DNA of 28,054 bases from an uncultured Collinsella sp. GTDB lineage: Bacteria; Actinomycetota; Coriobacteriia; Coriobacteriales; Coriobacteriaceae. Every line of letters starts with the position of its first letter. Within the stretch, counting starts at the first letter, position 1. Location of the stretch: NCBI GenBank assembly GCA_900549345.1, contig UROC01000016.1, positions 1 to 28,054 of the forward strand. Direction: 5' to 3'. The position numbers and the translations under genes were made by a program. Below the pieces are notes generated by a model. The model did not search any database and had not been told where the DNA came from. It saw nothing but the letters and a program-made list of their open reading frames with translations. Shown piece after piece: positions 23,358 to 28,054 of the stretch.

Positions 23358-25115
23358 TTACAACTGCCAGGTAGCTGCTTCCTTTTGCAGCGCCACCATG
23401 CGGGCGAATTCTCCACCTGCCGCCTTGAGCTGCGCCGGAGTGCCCTGCTCGGCAACCACACCATCCTTGAGTACAACGATTTTGTCGGCATTTTCCACCG
23501 TACGCATACGATGGGCAATAACGATAACCGTCTTACCTGCAAGCAGACGGGAGAGCGCCTGCTGAACCACGGTCTCGTTCTCCACATCCAAGCTCGCCGT
23601 CGCCTCGTCCAACAGCACGATAGGCGCGTCTTTGAGCAGCGCACGGGCGATAGAGATGCGCTGGCGCTCACCGCCGGACAGCTTGGAGCCGTTCTCGCCG
23701 ATCATGGTGTTGTAGCCCTGCGGCATGCGGCTCACAAACTCGTCGCAGTTGGCGGCACGCGCAGCCGCAAGCACTTGCTCATCGGTGGCGCCACGACGCC
23801 CGAGGCGGATGTTTCCCATCACCGTGTCGTCAAAGAGCAGCACGTCTTGGAACACAATGGCGTAGTCGCGCAGCAGCACCTCGGGATCCACGCTCGCAAC
23901 ATCCACGCCGCCCACGGTGACCGTGCCTTCGGTGGCGTCCCAAAAGCGCGCGGCCAGGCGGCTCACCGTGGACTTACCGGAGCCCGAAGGACCGACCAGT
24001 GCCGTGACCTCGCCTTCCTTGGCGGTAAAGCTCACATCGGTAAGAACTTTCTCGCCGGCGCGGCCGTCCTCGCCCGCACCATAGCCAAATGCCACGTGAT
24101 CGAACACCACATCGTGGCCTACGGGCTCAAACTTCTCGCTGCCCCGCGCTATGGGCTCCCCCATGATGGAGCGCATGCGCTTGGCCGACGACTCAGCGGC
24201 AAACAGCTCGGTCATCAGCATCAGCGCCTGATCAAAGGGCGCATAGATGCGGCTCACCATAAGCAGGAAGGCAAACATCACCAAAAAGTCGACCTGGCCG
24301 GAGGCGACCATCGCGGCGCCCGTGACCAACGTAGTGGCAATCCCCGGGCGCAGGATGGCAAAAGCGGAATTGACCAAAAGCCCGCTAGCGAGCTCGCCTG
24401 TGGTGGTCTCGCGCTCCTCGGCATCGATCACGGCGTTGAGCCCCTCAAGATAATGAGCCTCCTGGTTGGTAGCGCGAATCTCGCGCACACAGTCGAGTGT
24501 CTCCTGGATGGCCTCGGTGACCTTGACCTTCTCGGCGCGCACGCGGTCGAACACCGGGGCCATGGGGCCGCGCGTTAGATACAGCACGGCAAAGGCCACG
24601 GGCACGCTCCAAAACGCCGCAATCGCCAGCTGCCAGCAAAAGAACAGCGATGATATAAACACGATGGCGCTTGCGATGATGGCACCCCAGAGCTCTCCCA
24701 GCACATGGCTGTAGGCATGCTCCATGGTCTGAACGTCGCCCATGATGGTCTCGGTCAAATCGGCCAGATCACGACGACCAAAAAACGACAGCGGCAGTTT
24801 GCGCAAGCGCTCGGCGATCTCCATGCGCTGTTTGCCGCACTCCTCGTAAAAGATGCAGTACGTGTAATAGTACTGCTGCCAATTAGAGGCAAAGAGCAAC
24901 GCAAAAAAGATAACGAGACCACCCACAATGGGCAGGGCGCCCGGCAGGTCGGCCCCACTGGCAAGATGCTCGACAAAGCCGGCCATGACCAGGAACAAAA
25001 AGCCCATGCCGGCCATAGTGATGAGATTGGTGAGCGTGGTCCAGAAAATGCCGCGCTTAACGCCGGCGATGCCTTTATCGGATAGGAAATACTTCTTTTG
25101 GAATGAGGCGAACAT
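23358..25115 (-). CDS. ABC half-transporter, second subunit (permease-ATPase)
   Basis: A 585-residue type IV (exporter-fold) half-transporter: a transmembrane domain of six helices (about residues 20-310) fused to a nucleotide-binding domain. Walker A is GPSGSGKST (375-383), the signature LSGGERQR (479-486), Walker B IVLLDE (499-504, catalytic Glu504) and the switch His is 535. All ATPase motifs are intact. Its ATG directly follows the stop of the first subunit gene (TAA ATG), so the pair is surely co-translated and forms a heterodimer. The divergent AraC regulator and the neighbouring metal ATPase suggest a metal- or siderophore-related substrate, but peptide or drug export is equally possible from sequence alone. 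Confidence 0.9.
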   Translation of the reverse strand: MFASFQKKYFLSDKGIAGVKRGIFWTTLTNLITMAGMGFLFLVMAGFVEHLASGADLPGALPIVGGLVIFFALLFASNWQQYYYTYCIFYEECGKQRMEIAERLRKLPLSFFGRRDLADLTETIMGDVQTMEHAYSHVLGELWGAIIASAIVFISSLFFCWQLAIAAFWSVPVAFAVLYLTRGPMAPVFDRVRAEKVKVTEAIQETLDCVREIRATNQEAHYLEGLNAVIDAEERETTTGELASGLLVNSAFAILRPGIATTLVTGAAMVASGQVDFLVMFAFLLMVSRIYAPFDQALMLMTELFAAESSAKRMRSIMGEPIARGSEKFEPVGHDVVFDHVAFGYGAGEDGRAGEKVLTDVSFTAKEGEVTALVGPSGSGKSTVSRLAARFWDATEGTVTVGGVDVASVDPEVLLRDYAIVFQDVLLFDDTVMGNIRLGRRGATDEQVLAAARAANCDEFVSRMPQGYNTMIGENGSKLSGGERQRISIARALLKDAPIVLLDEATASLDVENETVVQQALSRLLAGKTVIVIAHRMRTVENADKIVVLKDGVVAEQGTPAQLKAAGGEFARMVALQKEAATWQL

Positions 25116-26942
25116 TTAGGCCTCGCCTCCCTTCGCGGCGGCGACATCCGCGGCCGCAGCAGTGATCTTCCAGCTCGCGGCCTGTTCGTATTCGGCCCAC
25201 ATCTTGGCGTACAGGCCGTTTTGGGACAGCAGCTCGGCATGGGTGCCGGCCTCCTGCACACCACCCTGGTTGAGCACCACGATCTTGTTGGCCCCCACCA
25301 CGGTCGAAAGCCGGTGCGCGATCATAATGACCGTGCGGCCCGCCGCCAATTTGCTAAAGGCGCGCTGGATGAGCGCCTCGTTCTCGGGGTCGGCAAAGGC
25401 TGTGGCCTCGTCGAGCACCACGATGGGCGCGTCCTTAAGAATTGCGCGGGCGAGCGACACGCGCTGGACCTCACCGCCCGAAAGGTACGCCCCGCCGGCA
25501 CCGAGCATGGTATTGATGCCCTGTGGAAGCTTGGCCACAATGTCGTCGCACTGAGCTGCGGAGAGGGCCGCACGCACTTCGTCGTCAGTGGCCGTAGGCT
25601 TGGAAGCGCGCACGTTATCGGCAAGTGTTTGCCGGAACAGCTGGTTGGTCTGGAACACGAAGGCGACCTGGTCCATAAGCTCGTGCGGATCCATATCGCG
25701 AACGTCCACACCACCTACGAGCACTCGACCCGAGGAAACATCCCAAAAACGAGGAATCAGGCTTGCGCAGGTTGACTTGCCGCCGCCCGAAGGACCCACA
25801 AGCGCAAGGGCACTACCAGCGGGAACGCTGAAACTTACATGGCTAACGGCAGGTGCTTCGGCACCCTCGTACGTAAAGCTCACGTCCTCAAATCGCACGT
25901 CGCCGCCGGCAGGGTGCTTGGGTTGCACGGGCACGGAGAGCCGCTTGGAATCCATGACGCTTCGAATGCGAGCCAGCGAATCGGCACTCATCTGAGAGGC
26001 CTCGCCCACAAACATGAGCTTGGTCATGGCCGTCGGTACCACGGCCGAAAATATCGCGTAAAACGTGAAGTTGGTCATAAAGCGTGCAAAGTCCGTCTCG
26101 CCCGGCGCCAACAGCAACGCCACGGGCAACAGAAATGCCACGAGGCCATTGAGCGCGGTAAGGTTGAGCACCTGCGGGCCTCGGCAGAACGTGCCCGCAT
26201 AGCTTTGCGCCATGTCGGCGTATTCGGCGATCGCATCGTGAAACGCCTTAAAGGAGTAGACCGTCTGCTGGAACACCTTGACCACGGGGATGCCGCGCAC
26301 GTATTCGGTGCCGGTCTTGTTCATCTTGACCAGCGCGCCCATGTAGGCCTTCATAAATTCAGCGCCCTTGCCGCTCATCATGGTGGCCATGGCGCAAAAC
26401 GAAACGACGACCGAGATTAAGCATGCCGCGCCCAAACGCCAATCGAGGGCGAAAAGCAGCACGAGCAGGCCCACGACCATGGCGGTGGCGCCTGCGATAT
26501 CGGGCAGCATGTGCGCGAGCAGCGTCTCGGTGGAGGCGGCGCAGCCGTCGACGATACGGCGCAGCTCACCGGTGGCGTGCGTGTCAAAGTATCCGAGCGG
26601 CAGCTTAAGCAGATGCTCGCTCGTAGCCTTGCGGATATTGGACGCGCAGCGAAACGCGGACAGGTGCGTGCACATGAGGCCCACGAAATAAATCACGATG
26701 CTCACCAGGGCAAAACCGACGGCCCACCAACCATACATCGCGATATCGCAGGCTTCGCTCCAGTTAGGTGCCACGGCGATCAGATCGCGCGCGACAAGCC
26801 AAATGCACACGTACGGGCCAAAGCTCAGCAGCTGCGAGAGCGCCGAGAGGGCCATGCCCAAATATGTTAGGAATTTACGGTCGCCGGCATATGCAAGCAG
26901 CTCGCCGATACCGCCGCCTTCCTTTTTTGATCCCTTTGCCAT
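25116..26942 (-). CDS. ABC half-transporter, first subunit (permease-ATPase)
   Basis: The 608-residue partner of the downstream half-transporter. Six membrane helices lie within about residues 25-310, followed by the ATPase domain: Walker A GPSGGGKST (383-391), signature LSGGEVQR (487-494), Walker B IVVLDE (507-512) with catalytic Glu512, and switch His543. After Walker B it reads DEATAFADPENE, which I associate with the IrtAB/YbtPQ-type siderophore transporters (exporter fold, import function); this is from memory. AAAGGA precedes the ATG at 26942; an ORF extension to 27005 would run through the operator and is unlikely. The Ala-rich tail (AAAADVAAAKGGEA) is not conserved. It is transcribed away from the AraC-family gene. 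Confidence 0.9.
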   Translation of the reverse strand: MAKGSKKEGGGIGELLAYAGDRKFLTYLGMALSALSQLLSFGPYVCIWLVARDLIAVAPNWSEACDIAMYGWWAVGFALVSIVIYFVGLMCTHLSAFRCASNIRKATSEHLLKLPLGYFDTHATGELRRIVDGCAASTETLLAHMLPDIAGATAMVVGLLVLLFALDWRLGAACLISVVVSFCAMATMMSGKGAEFMKAYMGALVKMNKTGTEYVRGIPVVKVFQQTVYSFKAFHDAIAEYADMAQSYAGTFCRGPQVLNLTALNGLVAFLLPVALLLAPGETDFARFMTNFTFYAIFSAVVPTAMTKLMFVGEASQMSADSLARIRSVMDSKRLSVPVQPKHPAGGDVRFEDVSFTYEGAEAPAVSHVSFSVPAGSALALVGPSGGGKSTCASLIPRFWDVSSGRVLVGGVDVRDMDPHELMDQVAFVFQTNQLFRQTLADNVRASKPTATDDEVRAALSAAQCDDIVAKLPQGINTMLGAGGAYLSGGEVQRVSLARAILKDAPIVVLDEATAFADPENEALIQRAFSKLAAGRTVIMIAHRLSTVVGANKIVVLNQGGVQEAGTHAELLSQNGLYAKMWAEYEQAASWKITAAAADVAAAKGGEA

Positions 26943-26961
26943 GAGATTCCTTTCTAACGGC

Positions 26962-26990
26962 TTGAGAGTTAACCGTAATGAACTTATCAT
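26962..26990 (+). promoter_or_regulatory. Promoter of the AraC-family gene
   Basis: -35 TTGAGA (26962-26967), 17-nt spacer, -10 TATCAT (26985-26990). This predicts a start near 26997, exactly at the left end of operator site 2, so a bound protein would block this promoter. It also lies within the leader of the divergent ABC operon. Confidence 0.65.
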
Positions 26991-26995
26991 TGATG

Positions 26996-27013
26996 TGTTA
27001 GCCATGGCTCACA
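26996..27013. promoter_or_regulatory. Palindromic operator candidate, site 2
   Basis: TGTTAGCCATGGCTCACA is an 18-bp palindrome with one mismatch. It covers the predicted start of the plus-strand promoter and the likely -35 zone of the divergent ABC promoter (TTGTGA on the minus strand overlaps it). It shares the core and flanks with site 1 at 23271-23290. A second small palindrome, AATGA-N5-TCATT, lies at 26978-26992. Confidence 0.6.
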
Positions 27014-27056
27014 ATCGAGCCATGCGTGGACGTTTCTGCAAAGGAAAGGGACGCTT

Positions 27057-28054
27057 TTGCAAATACGGCGGGCAGCGACCGACATAACCGAGCTCTACGC
27101 ACCGCAGTTTGAGCAGTTTGGCCTGGAGCTTACCGGCAGGGGCGCCGTCTTTACCGGCGAGGTGGCAAACGATCGGGCGCACGGACGCGCATGGATCATG
27201 CCCCTCTCCCCTGCCTGCATCGTCATGGAGCATTACATTACCCCGACGCACGATATGTACCTGGCCGAATACACACCCGAGCCGTACGCCTGCGTGAGCG
27301 AGGTCAGCGCGCCCACACTTACATGCATGCCCAAGGCTGGCATAACGCCTGCGAACCTTAAGCCACTGCGCGGGCCGTGGCCGAACAGCGCGGTGTGCAG
27401 CTTTATCCAAGATAGCTGCGGCGAGGAGCTAAGTCCGCTGTTTGCAGGGCAGCTTTATCACTCGCGCTCGGTGCTCTTTTTGCCTGGATTTTTTGACGAA
27501 CTGGAGCACCGCTATCCCACCGAGTTCGCGGGAATCTTCGAGGCGTTTGCCGAGCCATGGCACGAGGAGGCGACGTCTGCCATCTGCCACACGCTGCGTC
27601 GGATTAACGAGGAACGCGCCCGCACCGTAGGCGGACACGTCTATATGCAAGGCATCGTGGAGACCATGGTCGCGGAGCTCGCCTGTTCGCGCGCGGCCCA
27701 CAAGCGGGCGCAGCAGGCGGCAGACACACGCGTCAGCGTGACCATTGCCGAGGAAGCGACGGCGATGATTGAGTGCGCGCTCGACAAAGGCAGGCGTGTG
27801 GGTGTCAACGAAGTGGCCGAGAGGCTCTACACAAGCCGCTCCAAACTATGCGCCACCTTTAAGGCCCAAACTGGCGAATCCCTGGGCGCCTACATTCGCA
27901 GACGCCGTATGGAGCGAGCACAGGACCTTTTGGCCGACAGCTCGCTGACGATAGCGCAGGTGGCAGAGCGTCTAGGCTACCCTCAGCAGGCCGCCTTCGC
28001 CCAAGCCTTCAAGCAACACACCGGCACCACCCCCACCGCCTGGCGTTCCCAACA
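27057..28054 (+). CDS. AraC-family transcriptional regulator (3' end cut by window)
   Basis: The frame is open from a TTG at 27057 to the window end (332 complete codons). The last 85 residues hold the two helix-turn-helix motifs of AraC/XylS proteins: VGVNEVAERLYTSRSKLCATF, then LTIAQVAERLGYPQQAAFAQAF and the closing TGTTPTAWR. Only a few residues are probably missing. The N-terminal 240 residues are a ligand-sensing part without a recognised fold. I take the TTG because AAGGAAAGGG lies 6 nt upstream and no ATG in frame is closer than the promoter. Divergent to the ABC pair, it most likely controls that operon, as YbtA does for ybtPQ in Yersinia (analogy only). Confidence 0.82.
   Translation, partial: MQIRRAATDITELYAPQFEQFGLELTGRGAVFTGEVANDRAHGRAWIMPLSPACIVMEHYITPTHDMYLAEYTPEPYACVSEVSAPTLTCMPKAGITPANLKPLRGPWPNSAVCSFIQDSCGEELSPLFAGQLYHSRSVLFLPGFFDELEHRYPTEFAGIFEAFAEPWHEEATSAICHTLRRINEERARTVGGHVYMQGIVETMVAELACSRAAHKRAQQAADTRVSVTIAEEATAMIECALDKGRRVGVNEVAERLYTSRSKLCATFKAQTGESLGAYIRRRRMERAQDLLADSSLTIAQVAERLGYPQQAAFAQAFKQHTGTTPTAWRSQ

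Overview
This window looks like a chromosomal stretch of a high-GC Gram-positive gut bacterium of the class Coriobacteriia, most likely Collinsella or a close relative. That placement is inferred from remembered gene content and codon style (type III glutamine synthetase, large NTPase/BTAD regulator, strongly C/G-ending codons); no search was run. Nothing here is a prophage or a plasmid. It is mostly core metabolism plus a metal/transport cluster at the right end.

Left part (1-10.3 kb): a 36-bp perfect palindrome, tRNA-Glu(UUC) with its terminator, then glnA (type III) on the minus strand. On the plus strand follow metF, a stand-alone MetH-reactivation protein and a three-module methionine synthase. 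Together these form a compact methyl-THF/methionine operon in which the usual fourth MetH domain is a separate gene. Next come a UPF0210 (DUF711) protein, a 142-bp long-inverted-repeat element, a methyltransferase of mixed codon style, and a YhbY RNA-binding protein.

Middle (10.3-19.5 kb): all genes are on the minus strand. They are a 999-residue STAND-like NTPase/BTAD regulator, then (in transcription order from the right) tmRNA, a patatin-like esterase, rplM-rpsI, glmM, a PTS EIIA(Glc)-type protein and nagB. The last three link amino-sugar breakdown and cell-wall precursor synthesis. A 62-bp tandem repeat array lies between tmRNA and the patatin gene.

Right part (19.7-28 kb): a small unrecognised protein (+), a PIN-domain protein (-), a P1B-type metal ATPase with an unusual membrane motif behind a small DUF6110-like membrane protein (-), a heterodimeric ABC half-transporter pair (-), and a divergent AraC-family regulator (+) cut by the window end.

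The most interesting signals are two. A near-identical palindrome (GTNAGCCATGGCTNAC) lies in front of the metal-ATPase operon and again in the divergent ABC/AraC promoter region, which suggests one co-regulated metal or siderophore regulon. In addition, an inverted copy of the T-arm sits about 55-57 nt beyond the 3' end of both tRNA-Glu and tmRNA, past the terminator in each case.
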